Assembly (NCBI GenBank): GCA_900491605.1
Contig: UESW01004573.1
Span: 164,552 to 228,551, forward strand
Source of the DNA: Calamus simplicifolius
Taxonomy: Eukaryota > Streptophyta > Magnoliopsida > Arecales > Arecaceae
DNA length: 64,000 bases
Direction of reading: 5' to 3'
The notes under the pieces were generated by a model. It made no database searches. It saw nothing but the letters and a program-made list of their open reading frames with translations, and was not told the DNA's origin. This document shows positions 10,998 through 22,582 of the stretch, in pieces. The number at the start of each line of letters is the position of its first letter. The stretch's first letter is position 1. The translations under genes were made by a program, and so were the position numbers.

Positions 10998-11681
10998 TTA
11001 AGATGTAGCATGCTGTGTTAATAGCTTCCGCCCAAAAGTATTTGGTAGGTTACTTTCGCATAGCATGGTACGGGCCATGTCTTCTAAGGTTCTATTTTTT
11101 CTTTCAACTACACCATTTTGCTGTGGAGTCCTAGGGGCTAAAAAATTATGATTAATACCATTTTCAGAACAAAAACTTTCAAATAAGTGATTTTCAAATT
11201 CAGTTCCATGATCACTTCTTAGAGATACTATGGTAGTGTTTTTCTCATTTGTGACTTTCTTGAAGAATTTCAGGAATATCGAGAAAGTCTCATCTTTGTG
11301 AGCTAAAAACATTACCCAAGTATATCTAGAATAATCATCTACAATCACTAGACCATATTTCTTTCCTCCTAGACTTGTGGTTCTAGTTGGTCCAAAAAGG
11401 TCCATGTGAAGTAGCTCTAAAGCCCTAGAAGTTGAAACAACATTTTTAGATTTGAAAGAACTTCTAGTTTGTTTTCCAAATTGACATGCATCACATATTT
11501 TATTATTTTCAAAAACTAGTTTAGGTAATCCTTTAACTAAATCCATTTTAATTAATTTTGAAATAAGGTGTGTGCTTGCATGACCTAATCTACGATGCCA
11601 CAACCAACTAATTTCATTTATATTAGCATTGTCAGCAATTAAGCAATGATCACTCAAAGATAATTTTTCTAGATCAACCAA
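10998..11681 (-). CDS. Copia element 1 integrase
   Basis: The GAG-pre-integrase zinc region comes first (HRRLGH ... CDAC, H-H-C-C pattern), then the catalytic core with its three acidic residues. These are Asp in HMDLFGP, Asp in SDHGTEFEN and Glu in PQQNGVVERKNR, the standard D,D,E set. The frame stays open for 227 codons, then breaks near 10998; further integrase and linker sequence continues in other frames to about 10532. The enzyme would insert element cDNA into the genome in the nucleus. The order protease, integrase, RT, RNase H is diagnostic of Ty1/copia. Confidence 0.9.
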   Translation of the reverse strand: MVDLEKLSLSDHCLIADNANINEISWLWHRRLGHASTHLISKLIKMDLVKGLPKLVFENNKICDACQFGKQTRSSFKSKNVVSTSRALELLHMDLFGPTRTTSLGGKKYGLVIVDDYSRYTWVMFLAHKDETFSIFLKFFKKVTNEKNTTIVSLRSDHGTEFENHLFESFCSENGINHNFLAPRTPQQNGVVERKNRTLEDMARTMLCESNLPNTFGRKLLTQHATS

Positions 11682-11781
11682 GTAAACATTGCCATGTCTA
11701 TAACCCGTAAATACAATGCTATTATCAATAGAATTAGTTACAGTGCATATAGAAGATTTAAATGAAACATTAAAGTTTTTA

Positions 11782-12042
11782 TCACAATTGGCTTATACTA
11801 ATTAGATTATGCTTCAAACCATCAACATAAAGTACATTATCAATAAATGTAGATGGAGTTATACGTACTTTACCAAGGCCCATAATTTGACCTTTACCAT
11901 TATCGCCAAACGTAACAACTCCACCTTTCTTTTCTTCCAGGGTGATGAATTCATCTTTGTCACCCGTCATATGTCTTGAGCAGCCACTATCAAGGTACCA
12001 CTTTTTCTTTGATCTTTTGGCTACAAGACATTCCTGCAACAT
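11782..12042 (-). CDS. Copia element 1 aspartic protease
   Basis: Contains WYLDSGCSRHMTGD, the copia protease active-site block with catalytic DSG, followed by a short beta-rich region and the ISISQL motif that leads into the integrase. It would cut the Gag-Pol polyprotein. A frame change separates it from the integrase frame at about 11780. Confidence 0.9.
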   Translation of the reverse strand: MLQECLVAKRSKKKWYLDSGCSRHMTGDKDEFITLEEKKGGVVTFGDNGKGQIMGLGKVRITPSTFIDNVLYVDGLKHNLISISQL

Positions 12043-12160
12043 AATTTAAACTTTATGTTTAGGTACCCAAGCTTTCTTGGGTCCTTCATGGTTAGTAGCA
12101 ATAAAAATTGTTCCTTTCGGAACCCAAATTTTCTTTCTTTTAGTGTTTAATTTTTTATTA

Positions 12161-13772
12161 TTACTTTGTTTTGCACTCAAAAGATTTATGTCCTTTTTTA
12201 TTACATTTAAAACAAGTAATATTACTTTGGTTACCTTTTACAAAAATATTTTTCAATAATTTTTGCTTTCTAAATGTGTTATACCCTAAACCTGCTTTGT
12301 CAAAAACTGCTTTTTGACTATCTAAAATCATATTTAGTTTAGTTGAGCTTAGAGTAAATTTCTCAACAATATCTTTATACTTTTTAACATCTTTCTTAAG
12401 AAAATCATTTTCATTAGAGATTGATTCTTTTTCTTTAATTAGATTTTCATTTTCAGATTTTACCAAATCAATCTTATGAACACAATCATTCTTTTCATTA
12501 AGAAGTGTTTCTATTTTATCTTTTACATCTTTAACTACAAGATTTAATTCATTTTTCTCTTTAATTAAATTTAAGTTTTCAGTTTTCAAGGATTTGTGTT
12601 TCTTTTTCAAAGCTTTGAAATCAATCATCAATTCATTGAAAGCTTCAAACATTTCATCAAATGTAAATTCATCATCGGGGGTTTCGGTACTTACCTCTTC
12701 GTTGTCGTCCGCCATGAAGCAAACATTAGCAACTTCTTTTTGTTCTTCTTCTTCGGAAGAAGACTCTTCACTGTCAGTCCAAGTTGCCATGTAGGCCTTT
12801 TTTTTTTCTTGTAGGCCTTCTTAAGTAAAGGACAGTCATATCTAAAATGCCCTGGCTTTTTACATTCATAACATACTAAGGGCTCTTTCTCTTTGTCCTT
12901 TTCCTTTTTCTTATCCTTTTCTTTTTCTCCTTCCATTTTTGAAACAAATCTCTTTTTTTGGAAGGGCCTCCTTCTTTGCATAAACTTCTTGAATTTCCTT
13001 GCAAGGAGGGCTGTCTCATCATCATCATCCTCTTCATCATCGCTGCTGCTTACTTCCTTTTCGCAGCTTTGAGGGCGATGGTCTTCTTCTTTCTTGACTC
13101 ATCCTCATTGACATGTTGTTTAACTTGAAGCTCATGAGTCATCAGCGAACCAAGAAGCTCTTCCAATGGTAGGATGTTCAGATCTTTGGCTTCTTGTATG
13201 GCTGTCACCTTGGCTTCCCAAGTCCTTGGAAGTGACCTAAGAATTTTGCGAACAAGCTCAGAGTTAGTATATACTTTTCCAAGACTTTTTAAACCATTCA
13301 CAATATCGGTGAATCTAGTGAACATGCATGTGATGGTTTCATTTTGTTCCATGGTAAATAATTCATATTTATGAACCAAAATATTTATCTTTGATTCTTT
13401 TACTTGGTTTGTTCCTTCATGTGTTATTTCCAACCTATCCCAAATTTCTTTTGCGGAATTACATGTTGAGATTCGGTTGAATTCATTAGAGTCTAAGGAA
13501 CAATACAAAATGTTAATGGCTTTAGCATTTAGTTGTGCCATTCTCCTATCATTATCATTCCAATCCCTTTCGGGCTTAGGAACAATAGTGCCATCTATTA
13601 CGTGTGTGGGTGTACTAGGTCCATTTATTATTACTCCCCACAATTCATAGTCAGAAGCTTGAATGAATTTTCTCATTCTAGCTTTCCAATACGAATAGTT
13701 GGTTCCATTAAATAAAGGAGGTCTATTCGTAGAATGACCTTCAGCAAAACATGAACCACTTTGTGTTGCCAT
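12161..13772 (-). pseudogene. Copia element 1 Gag (frameshifted)
   Basis: The start Met at 13772 follows the primer site by about 50 bases. The N-terminal part (13772-13050) is a UBN2-type gag with NRPPLFNGTNYSYWKARM and EIWDRLEITHEG. A basic lysine-rich stretch with a CCHC zinc knuckle (CYECKKPGHFRYDC) follows at 12981-12800. Then come an acidic SEESSSEEEE patch, about 120 residues of coiled coil, and a second knuckle (CFKCNKKGHKSFEC) ending at 12161. Two knuckles with an intervening coiled coil make a long gag. Frame changes near 13050 and 12790 break it; the copy at 15549-16673 is open through the first knuckle and supports this layout. Confidence 0.88.
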
Positions 13773-13820
13773 AAGGATCTTTAGCCCTTGATCGTGAGAT
13801 CAAATTCTAAATGAGCACTT

Positions 13821-13832
13821 GCTCTGATACCA
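13821..13832 (-). other. Primer-binding site, tRNA-iMet type, element 1
   Basis: The reverse complement reads tggtatcagagc, the standard plant initiator-tRNA-Met primer site, two bases inside the LTR that starts at 13835. Confidence 0.95.
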
Positions 13833-13834
13833 AT

Positions 13835-15548
13835 TGTTGGCCCAGATGGCAACCCAAGAGGGGGGGGGGTGAATTGGGTTCTTAAAAATTTAAGACTTTT
13901 TGAAATGTTTTAAACAGATTTACTCAAGATGTGCAAGTGAGAGAAATTAACTAAGAAGCAATGCACAAACAGAAATATAAGAGAGATAGAGTAAGAGACA
14001 AATGAGCACGGCAAACACAAGGTTTTATAGTGGTTCGGCGCAACCAGCACCTACGTCCACTCCCAAGATTCACTTGGGTCCACACTATAATCTCCCTAGA
14101 TTACAGCCGAGTTGTTTTCCAAGCTCACAACTCAAACTTGTTGTTTTCCCGGGTGCACAACGAACCCAGCCGGTTTTACACGGGCTTACCAGCACAAAAC
14201 CCAACTCGTTGTTTTAACGGGGTCACAACGAACCAAAACGTAAGCTATCCCAAGCTTACCACGAGGTACAACTACCTCCACTGATTCAATCCACTTGAAT
14301 CAGTACACAAGAAAATAAATTGAGTTTAAATACAAACAGCTCCTCTAGAGCAGAATAATCAAAATAAAGCTTAGGTTTAGAAAAGCCTGATTAAATAAAC
14401 TTGAATGCAGGCTTGCTTCTTTGCTTCTCTTCTCCAACTCCTTTGAAGTGTGGAATCAGGCCTCAGCACAGATTCTCCTAGCTTTGGAGCTTTTGGATGT
14501 TGGTTGAAGCTTTTCTTCTTTTCTTTCTAGGTCGGAAGATCTTGATTTGCTCTTGGTTGCTTTGGGATCTCCTCTTGAACTTTTTGTAGATTGTAGCTCA
14601 GGAGCACACGAATCTCTCTCTGATTTCACTCCTTTTGAATCTCTTTTCTTGACTCAAATGATTTTTCAAATGAAGCTCTGTTTTTCCCTCTTTTTGAAAG
14701 ATTTTCTTTTTCACTCTCTTGATTCTTTCGATTTGAAAAGAGCTCCTCTATTTATAGATTCTGCAAGAATATATCCGTTAGAGACAAAGAAAAATAGCCG
14801 TTAATCAAAAAACTAACCGTTGGAGCTGAGTTGGCATCCATAAAAATTTCGCCCAGATTTGCTGGAGTCGACTCATGCTTTTCCCGAGTCGGCTCGAGCT
14901 CATCTTACCAAAAATAGAAATGTTTATAAAGGTTAGGGGTCGACTCACCAAAAGTAAAGTGTCGACTCCTGAAAGTCGGGAGTCAACTCGTGAAAGGCTT
15001 GGGGTCGACTCGCGAAGTGCTCAGAAAAACACTCTTCTGGTGTCTGAGCGGAGTCGACTCGCACAGTCAAGGAGTCGGCTCGACAGAATCAGGGGTCGAC
15101 TCGACAAATTTCGTGGGTCGACTCGACACAGATGCACATTTCTGTACACTGAGCGGAGTCGACTCTGAAACTCAGGAGTCGGCTCCGGAACGTATCAAAA
15201 ATCAGAAACTTTTCTGATTGACATTAAAATCGTTCCAGATTCATTTTAATTCATTGTTTTGACTTGAATTCAATAAAATTGACATTAAGAATTGATTCAA
15301 GAACTATTCCAAAAACTCATTGAATAAAACATGAATTATAAAATTTCTTTTTGAAAGTTTAAACATTGAGCTTAAAGTTACTTTCAAAATTGATTAAAGT
15401 CAAACTTTAACATTCTCATTGATTGTTCAAAATAAATATATTGCTTATTTAAATAAACTCATTATATCTTTTAATGAACTCAATGGCATTTAGTAATCAT
15501 CAAAATCAAAAGGATTGGGTCATATAGTTTTTCAATAATCTTCCAACA
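13835..15548 (-). mobile_element. Copia LTR (element 1, 5' LTR in element orientation)
   Basis: Starts tgttggcccag and ends ttccaaca on the + strand, TG...CA on the - strand. It matches 4539-6289 but differs by many substitutions and small indels, and its last 60 bases differ clearly. TATA box at 14749-14756 (+ strand tatttata). The gtcgactc/gtcggctc cluster lies at 14865-15190. The flanking five bases on the right (tgcat) do not match the five left of the other LTR (ccttc). Confidence 0.9.
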
Positions 15549-16673
15549 TGCATCATATAATTCTTCAAAAGTAAAATCATCACAAGATGTTTCAGAACTT
15601 ACCTCATTATCGTCGTTTGCCATAAAGAAAATGTTTGCAACTTTCTTTTGTTCCTCCTCGGATGAGGATTCATCACTTTCACTCCATGTTGCAACATATG
15701 CCTTTTTCTTCTTCTTGTGCCCCTTTTTCAGTTGAGGACAATCATATCTAAAGTGCCCCGGTTTCTTACATTCATAACATATGAGGGGATCTTTCTCTTT
15801 TTCTTTGTTCTTATCCTTTTCTTTTTCTTTTTCTCCTTCCATTTTTGTTCCATATCTTTTCTTATGGAAGGGTCTCCTTCTTTGCATAAATTTCTTAAAT
15901 TTTCTAGTAAGGAGAGCTGTCTCCTCATCTTCCTCTTCTTCCTCACTGCTGCTTATCACCTTTTCTGCAGCTTTAAGGGCAATTATTTTCTTCTTTTTGA
16001 CTTCCTCCTCTTGATGTTGCTTCATGGTCAACTCATGGGTCATCAATGATCCAAGTAGCTCCTCCAAAGGTAAGATGTTGAGGTCCTTGGCTTCTTGTAT
16101 AGTAGTTACCTTTGCTTCCCATGTCCTTGGAAGAGACCTAAGAATTTTACGAACCAATTCAGAGTTAGTATAGGTCTTGCCAAGACTTTTCATACCATTT
16201 ACAATATCAGTAAATCTAGTGTACATGCATGTGATGGTTTCATTTTGTTCCATGCTAAACAATTCATACTTGTGCACCAGAATATTGATTTTAGATTTTT
16301 TAACTTGGTTAGTACCCTCATGGGTAACTTCTAATCTATTCCAAATTTCTTTTGCAGAAATACATGTAGAGATTCTATTGAACTCATTAGCATCTAAAGC
16401 ACAATATAAAACATTCATGGCTTTTGCATTAAGCTGAGCCATTTTTCTATCGTTCTCATTCCGATCCCTTTCAGGTTTAGGAACTATTGAACCATCTACC
16501 AAGTGTGTGGGTGTGCTTGGTCCATTAGTGATTACACTCCAAAGTTCATAATCTAAAGCTTGAATAAAAATTTTCATTCTAGCTTTCCAATAAGAATAAA
16601 TTGAACCATTAAACAAAGGAGGTCTATTAGTAGAATGACATTCAGCAAATGAAGATCCAGCTTGAGCTGCCAT
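15549..16673 (-). pseudogene. Gag of copia element 2, truncated by the element 1 LTR
   Basis: An uninterrupted gag from the start Met at 16673: the UBN2-type N-terminus (NRPPLFNGSIYSYWKARM), EIWNRLEVTHEG, a lysine-rich stretch and one CCHC knuckle (CYECKKPGHFRYDC), then an acidic Ser/Glu patch. It stops matching gag at 15548, where the element 1 LTR begins; the open frame then reads about 20 residues into the LTR. It is a close relative of the gag at 12161-13772 but better preserved. The rest of element 2 (second knuckle, pol, other LTR) is absent from the window. Confidence 0.9.
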
Positions 16674-16721
16674 TTGGATCTTTAGCTCTTGATCGTGTGA
16701 TCAAATAAACAATGAGCACAA

Positions 16722-16733
16722 GCTCTGATACCA
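16722..16733 (-). other. Primer-binding site, tRNA-iMet type, element 2
   Basis: The reverse complement is tggtatcagagc, two bases inside the LTR at 16736. Confidence 0.95.
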
Positions 16734-16735
16734 AT

Positions 16736-18355
16736 TGTTGGCCCAGATGACAACCCAAGAGGGGGGGTGAATTGGGTTCTTAAAAATTTAACCTTTTGAA
16801 ACTATGTGCTTTGGAATAAATGAAATTAAATGCAGGATAAATATTAAGCACAAATAAAGAGATAGGGCAAGAGAGTCAAAACACGGCAAACACAAGGATT
16901 TTATAGTGGTTCTGTGTATCCAACACCTACGTCCACTCCCAAGAATCACTTGGGTCCACACTATAATCTACTTGATTACAGTCGAGTTATTTTACAAGCT
17001 CACAACTCAAAACTTGTTGTTTCCCCTGGGATTACAACGAACCCAGCTGGTTTTCTAGGCTCACCAGCACAAAACCCAACCACAAGCTATCCTTAGCTTG
17101 TACCGAGGTATACCACCTCCACTAATTCAATCCCTTGATTGAACTAGCAAATAATAAATGAGAATAGAGTTTAAGTACATAGCAGCTCCTCAAATGAGCA
17201 AATAAACAAAGTAATAAACAAGGTTCAGAAAAGCCTGTTTGAAGATCTTTGAATGTGTGCTTTTCTTCTTTTTCTCTTCTCCTTTGAAAGATTGAATCAG
17301 GGCCTCAGCTTAGATTCTTCAGAAACTTGCAGTTGAGAAGATGAGGATTTAGGGCTTTTGCTTTCTCTCTTCAAATGTTGAAAATCTCCTTGATTTAAAC
17401 TTGAGAAGCTTGTGGATTTCTCTTTGAGCTTTCTGAGGATGATGGATTTGAGCTTTGACTCTTCCCTCTTTGATTCCTTGCTCAAGATATCTTGAATTTT
17501 TCAATCTATTTTTCTCTCTGTATCACCACCTTCAAACGGACGATTCCCTCCTTTTTATAGATCTCTTAATCCAAATTTTAGGAGGGAAATATAGCCATTG
17601 GAGATGTTTGGATTCTTCTACACACAAAGAAAATAGCCGTTAGAGGTTAGGTGAAAATAAATCTTACCGTTGAAGTACGTTCTTACAGATAAAAAATCTG
17701 TTCCAGTTGGAGTCGGCTCCAACTTTTCAGGTGTCGGCTCCAAGTCGGGTGTTCAAAAATAGTAAAGAAAAAGTTGTTGGAGAGTCGGCTTCGAAAAAGG
17801 TAAGTGTCGGCTCGTCGCTTTTGGGAGTCGGCTCCGAAAAATGTAAGTGTTGGCTCCAGAAAAGTCCATAAAACATGCTCTCTGTTCTCAGGTTAGAGTT
17901 GGCTCCAAAAATTCAGGTGTCGGCTCCAAAAAGTCCATAAAACATGCTCTCTGTTCTCAGGTTAGAGTCAGCTCCAGAAACTCAGGTGTCGGCTCCCGAA
18001 ATCTCAGGTGTCGGCTCCCAAATTCTATGTGTCAGCTCCAGAAACTGAAACAGAATGCACTTCTCTGTATCTCAGGTTGGAGTCAGTTCCGAAACCTTGG
18101 GTGTCGACTCCGGATCGTGCCAAAATCTCAGAAACTTTCTGATACGCCTTGGGGTCGGCTCCTGACTATTTGGGTGTCGACCCCAGGCTCTGAACTTTGA
18201 AAATTCCTTTTAAAATATTGATTCAAAACATGTTTCTTTATCCATTTTGATTGATCAAACATTTTAATCCCTGAAACACTTGTTAAATATATTAAAAATA
18301 AAATGAATATACTCATATCTTTTATTAATCATCAAAATCAATAATTGGGTCAACA
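16736..18355 (-). mobile_element. Copia LTR of element 2
   Basis: Begins tgttggcccag, ends gggtcaaca. It shares the start, TATA box position (17552-17559, tttttata) and gtcggctc-rich block (17705-18190) with the element 1 LTRs but is clearly diverged. In the motif block it favours gtcggctc over the palindromic gtcgactc. Right flank is aacat. Confidence 0.88.
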
Positions 18356-20451
18356 AACATGGATTTCCGCAATTTGTAGGCCTCTTAATAATAATCACAA
18401 GCCTAAAACTAGCATCCGCCTGAAAGGACAATACATGGTGATACTTACTTAATATAATAGCTTTCCTTCTGTTAATGGTTAAGCAGGACTGCTTCAAGAA
18501 TGCATCATTTTCCACAAATCAATATTCTTGTTCACAAAGCCCATATGAACAACATCTTACATGAATGCATTGCTATTGACCACATCACATATCATTAGCG
18601 ATTGTCAAAATTACAATCCATAATTGTGCTTCAAGTACATACAAGGGATAACTACATACCAAATGTGATACAAACAAAGGAAGGGCAATGTTTCTGCCCT
18701 AATAGGCTGTTCCACTTCACAACAAAACACCATATAACCAAAGTCATGCATATTGAAATTATTAAATTAGTTCAACTGCAAGAAAACAAATTTAAGAAAG
18801 AGGTCTACCATTGGGTTTACAATCCATAATTGTGCCTCGAAGTACATACAAGGGATAACTACATACCGTGATACGAACAAAGGAAGGGCAATGTATCTGC
18901 CCTAATAGGCTGTTCTACTTCACAACAGAACACCATATAACCAAAGTCACGCATATTGAAATTGTTGAATTAGTTCAACTACAAGAAAACAAATTTAAGA
19001 AAGAGGTCTACCATTAAGAAACCCATTTGTTCCCTTTGCATCATAAAAGAATGGCCTTTACATATCAAAATGTTATGAGGCACATCCCAGATCAATAGTT
19101 GCGTTATACTATAAACCACTAATACAAGCCATCCTTTATTTGATGAATTAATAATGACATCCATCCACAATAACAAAACACCACCTTTTGAAATGCTCAT
19201 TTCGGCATAGGGCTAGCTTATCCCCGAAGATGAAAAATCTCTTTTTCTAAAGGTAAAAGGAAATTCAGTGAGACAAGTTCTATCGCATGAAGTTTGATGG
19301 CAAAATCATTTATGTACACAAAATATCAAACAACTCATGCCTTCCTCCCCACTTAAACCTTTGGATACCTATGAAGGAAATTATAGGAAAAAAAATATTC
19401 ACCAATAAATCTGTTCTATGAGTTCTATAATTATAGAAAAAGTGCAATTTATTCTCTAGCAAGATTGTTTGTTCACCCAGCATGACACGGTCAAACCTTG
19501 AAAAATTTCTTCTGCTATTCGATACCATAAGCTCCAAGAAGCCTAGAACCACAATCGCAACAATGGAACCTATAAAAACAAAGCTTGAATTATGCTCACA
19601 GCAGAATCAGTTGATATCAAACATCAATATCGTCCTCATGTGTTGGATTGCTAAAACTTATTGCATATACAATGACTAAATGCAAGATTTGCAATTTCAG
19701 GTAAATAAGCCTATCAGGTATGTCGCACCCAATGAATAAGCAGAAACTGTCGTTGAGTGATGTATTGGTGTGTGACAGATCTGCATATCACCGGTCAGTG
19801 CAAAGACCTTTTGGTGGGAAACTAGGTCTCAAATGTGCCACTACCAAGTTTCATAGATGTATTTGATCAGCTTGAGAAGCATATATTGGAGAAAACGCAC
19901 TATTCATTAGCACACAAAGCCACTCGTAAGATATGAGCAGGTAAAATCTACAACCTTTATATCGGACAATCCATATAGATACTCATAACACCAAAGACGG
20001 TGCTTTTAAATCTATAATCAAAGCCATCATTTTGGGGTTTGCTTTTCTTCCGGTAACTACTCGTTTTAATGTTGAATTTCAGCATTACTATGAACTTTTC
20101 CACCAAAGACAACATTATGAGTTTCATTTTTCTTCCAATAACATGTCTTCATGTTTATCTTTATATTACTATAAGCTTTTCTGTGCCCTTTCTAACAGCT
20201 TTCACTCTATGTCTTCCAGCCCATGCCTTAGGTTCTTTTCAACATATTCAAGTACCTCTCCTTATTGGAACCTCTATTTTCGAAGCAAATATCTTCATCA
20301 CCTTATTTTATAGTGACCTAATTCTATTCTCCATAGTTTTATCACATATGTATCTCAATATTCTTATTCCCATTACATTCATCATGCTTGTATCTCAATA
20401 TTCTTATTCCCAACAAACAGGCACAAAACAATAAATAGAACATCTATGCAA
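18356..20451. other. AT-rich sequence without a recognised gene
   Basis: No domain seen on either strand. A short - strand stretch near 19570-19440 has a splice-acceptor-like tract and could encode a hydrophobic segment followed by a basic-acidic stretch, but nothing around it supports an exon chain. Open frames at 20032-20434 are hydrophobic by base composition only. Confidence 0.5.
18612..19015. repeat. Tandem duplication of about 200 bp
   Basis: Bases 18612-18811 and 18818-19015 match nearly throughout, from tacaatccataattgtgc to gaggtctaccatt, with scattered substitutions and a few small indels. Neither copy encodes anything recognisable. Confidence 0.9.
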
Positions 20452-20469
20452 ACTACGTTTTCTCATTAT

Positions 20470-21406
20470 TTTGTATAACTATTAGTTCCAAATAAGTTTT
20501 CATTTAATTATCCATAAATTTAGGAGATAAGGATTCTTTCTGAATCAGTGAATTCAAGGTTTCAAGTATATCAAATGAATATTTTTCAAAGTAAAGAGGC
20601 AAGTCAAAATCCTCACCATAACATCAATTTTATTTGATGAACACACCCTTTTCAATAAATGTCACCAAAAAAACACAGAAGCTATCTGGCCTTATTCCAC
20701 TTTTACAGGGTAAATTGTTAGAAAATCAAAGATGATGGCTAATTTACATTATTCAAAATTTCCCTCAAGTCCTGCAATGCACACTTCTAAGCAAGTTCCC
20801 TCTTTTTAGCATATAATATGGCCACTGAAATCCTTATCCACCCATCCCCAACTAATCTTACATGAGATCAAGAGATCCATAAAAGCACCCAGTACAATCT
20901 AATAAAGACAAAAAAAAAAAAATCTACAATATTATTTGCTCTAACCATACAACCTTCACAATGTTCTTGCTTTCCTGGACCTGAACCAAAATCAGCATGC
21001 CTGTGAACCTAACAAGAATTAATTGTCTAATTTATGGCCAACATCATTACCCAAACACATAAAAACAAACTACCATTGGAGTCTCAAAATCAAGTTCTTA
21101 CAATGTTTATGTAGCTGGCCCAGCCTGTCGGACAGCTACATTTCCAAGTGTTTTCTGTTTACATAATGGTCTTGCACTGAGAAAAGAGAACATATACATA
21201 AGGAAATATATGGCCATAGCAAGACAAAAAACATTGTAAATTGAAAGCAGGGGAAAAAAAGGCTCTCCAAATAGTTAATCCTTTTATATCTAATCAATAA
21301 ACTCTTTCAAAAGAACGTATGGTTTATAACCAAAAAACTTCACCAGCAATTGACACTCTCAGCCTTAGACAACAAAGAAACAAGAAATGTATGTTAAAAG
21401 AAAAGG
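20470..21406. other. 937-bp segment interrupting the left arm of the inverted repeat
   Basis: The right arm is continuous from 22564 into 22565-22582, but the matching left pieces lie apart, at 21407 and 20452-20469. The intervening 937 bases have no match in the right arm and no recognised gene. Either they were inserted on the left or lost on the right. A small palindrome (tgtagctg ... cagctaca) lies near 21111-21141. Confidence 0.6.
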
Positions 21407-21966
21407 CAAAGGAAACTAACATGGAAAAGAACAAGAACAAACTTACATCCATCAACTCTCTCATCTTTACTCATTCCAGTGAAAATTCTTTCACTGATCT
21501 AGGACTATATAATGTCAAATGACATGTCACCAAGGCTGTCTTTCAAGATAGCAATCTGCCCCTCTTTGGTGAGAACATCTTCATCCAGTTCTTCAATTTT
21601 CTTTTTAAGACAAAGAACTTCATGATTTAGAAGCATAACTGCCTCTCTTGAGCGCTTCGCTTCACTTTCATTTTTCTTCAGCATCTGTTATGACAAGTGT
21701 AACCATGTGATTTAATTCATAATGGTTTGCTAAAAATACTATACCATGTTACTTTTTACGTCAAGATACTCAAAAAGACAAAAGATGGGGAAAAGATACT
21801 CTAATAATTTTTATCTAATGTTTTCTCTCATCATTGAGGATGCATGATTGACCTAGTTCTAAACTGCAGAATTAGACACCTATATACATATCTAAATATG
21901 GATAGTTACACAAATATAAAGGTGATATACATCAAAGATATTACTAAAATGGAAGAATACAAATAT
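21407..21966 (-). repeat. Left arm of a long inverted repeat carrying a gene exon
   Basis: This arm is the reverse complement of about 22012-22564 with only scattered differences. On the - strand it holds a splice-acceptor-like end (aacag just before the exon, about 21686) and the final exon of a coiled-coil protein. That exon ends in DSLGDMSFDII and a stop near 21520, followed by 3'-UTR-like sequence. The exon is closely related to the last coding part of the host gene at 41.85-42.12 kb. An 18-bp extension of the repeat is found at 20452-20469, beyond a 937-bp interruption. Confidence 0.9.
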
Positions 21967-22011
21967 CATTCTTCTGATGCAGATGTATCCTACTTTCTTT
22001 ACAGACCAATA
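21967..22011. other. Loop of the inverted repeat
   Basis: About 45 unpaired bases between the arms (cattcttctgatgcagatg...). A spacer this short would let a transcript fold back into a nearly complete duplex. Confidence 0.8.
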
Positions 22012-22564
22012 TTTGTATTCTTCCATTTTAGTAATATCTTTGATGTATATCACCTTTATATTTGTGTAACTATCCATATTTAGATATGTATATAGGTGTC
22101 TAATTCTGCAGTTTAGAACTAGGTCAATCATGCATCCTCAATGATGAGAGAAAACATTAGATAAAAATTATTAGAGTATCTTTTCCCATCTTTTGTCTTT
22201 TTGAGTATCTTGACGTAAAAAGTAACATGGTACAGTATTTTTAGCAAACCATTATGAATTAAATCACATGGTTACACTTGTCATAGATGCTGAAGAAAAA
22301 TGAAAGTGAAGCGAAGCGCTCAAGAGAGGCAGTTATGCTTCTAAATCATGAAGTTCTTTGTCTTAAAAAGAAAATTGAAGAACTGGATGAAGATGTTCTC
22401 ACCAAAGAGGGGCAGATTGCTATCTTGAAAGACAGCCTTGGTGACATGTCATTTGACATTATATAGTCCTAGATCAGTGAAAGAATTTTCACTGGAATGA
22501 GTAAAGATGAGAGAGTTGATGGATGTAAGTTTGTTCCTGTTCTTTTCCATGTTAGTTTCCTTTG
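22012..22564 (+). repeat. Right arm of the long inverted repeat carrying a gene exon
   Basis: The mirror copy of 21407-21966. In + orientation it has an acceptor-like tcatag before an exon of 51 codons (22288-22443) that begins MLKKNESEAK, contains KKKIEELDEDVLTKEG and ends in a stop after GDMSFDII. The following bases are UTR-like. The repeat continues without a break into 22565-22582, which pairs with 20452-20469 on the left. Confidence 0.9.
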
Positions 22565-22582
22565 ATAATGAGAAAACGTAGT

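Noticed and set aside
13821..13832. Possible tRNA gene because of tRNA similarity
   Set aside because: Only the 12-base primer complement is present, in the correct place next to an LTR.
20032..20434. Hydrophobic 93- and 121-codon frames
   Set aside because: Pyrimidine-rich DNA gives Phe/Leu/Ser-rich translations in two overlapping frames; no family resemblance.
21844..22131. Identical small frames on both strands near the hairpin loop
   Set aside because: They are mirror images created by the inverted repeat and fall in intron-derived sequence.
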